Origin: Mesorhabditis belari
Lineage: Eukaryota > Nematoda > Chromadorea > Rhabditida > Rhabditidae
NCBI GenBank assembly: GCA_958450365.1
Contig: CAUEEP010000893.1
Coordinates: forward strand, 707,501-771,500
Direction: 5' to 3'
Length of the DNA stretch: 64,000 nt
Part shown: one piece after another, positions 63,880 through 64,000 of the stretch
How the letters are laid out: each line of letters opens with the position of its first letter
Numbering within the stretch: the first letter of the stretch is position 1
Program-made: the position numbers and the translations under genes
Notes under the pieces: model-generated
Seen by the model: only the letters and a program-made list of their open reading frames with translations
The model's database searches: none
What the model was told of the DNA's origin: nothing

Positions 63880-64000
63880 ACAAGGAACATATCGTAAATA
63901 TGAATACCAGAAAATTGCCGATAAATTAGGAATTTCAGACTTTCAAATTGTCGAGCTATTTAATTTTTGTCAATAAACCATCCACTATGCTTTGTTTCAT
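63880..64000 (+). repeat. Upstream region of a further array copy at the right edge
   Basis: Matches 9800-9963, ending in the shared CTATGCTTTGTTTCAT; in P3 this lies about 60 bases before the ATG at 10025. The copy is expected to continue outside the window. Confidence 0.55.

Noticed and set aside
1..64000. CRISPR arrays, operons with ribosome binding sites, rRNA genes
   Set aside because: None seen; introns, Tc elements and gene content are eukaryotic.

Overview
The window looks like the genome of a free-living, rhabditid-type nematode. It is AT-rich. Genes are split by short introns ending in TTTTCAG or TTTTAG. The transposon load is Tc1, Tc3 and mariner with many small inverted-repeat (MITE-like) elements, plus one CR1/jockey-type LINE. 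Recognisable host genes are typical of nematodes: a DEG/ENaC channel fragment, a neuropeptide-like precursor, a protein kinase, a GFRP-like gene and small secreted peptides. All exon models were built by hand from splice signals and reading-frame phase; no search was run.

Layout. 1-1170: a new-looking neuropeptide-like precursor (minus strand) that runs off the left edge, with a palindromic repeat in one intron. 2880-3829: the extracellular part of a DEG/ENaC channel, cut short before its second membrane helix. 4620-6111: a Tc3-like transposon. 6755-28970: first block of a gene array, made of large GTPases (called P1, P3, P4 and tails F1, F2 here) and a companion gene family with an L1-ORF1-like RNA-binding (RRM) domain (Q0, Q1). 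It is riddled with Tc1, mariner, LINE and CENP-B/Tc5-like pieces. 30033-36338: a kinase gene on the minus strand with a Tc1-like element and a MITE in its introns. 37959-45785: unrelated small genes, including a 54-residue membrane protein, a GFRP-like protein, a receptor-like remnant, a 42-residue cationic secreted peptide and a 117-residue cysteine-rich protein with a TATA box. 47114-58962: second block of the array (P5, P6, Q2, P7, P8). 59246-64000: repeats, a decayed mitochondrial enoyl reductase (MECR) pseudogene, and at the extreme right edge the upstream region of what looks like yet another array copy.

The array is the main result. Its members share an exon-by-exon plan: small exons coding a Pro/Gln/Met-rich N-terminal tail, one long exon with a GTPase domain followed by a cysteine/histidine cluster and a helical region, and a short C-terminal exon. 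Two subtypes exist (A: P3, P4, P5, P6; B: F1, F2, P7). Wherever gene order survives it reads B - Q - A (F2-Q1-P4 on plus; P7-Q2 on minus followed by an inverted A copy; F1 followed by the Q start codon on minus). This suggests that two GTPases and one RRM-like protein were copied as a unit. Inversions, microhomology deletions, frameshifts and a possible pseudo-GTPase (P7, P-loop Lys changed to Asn) show rapid birth and decay. That pattern is known for immune GTPase clusters such as GIMAP and IRG, but an immune role here is only inference.
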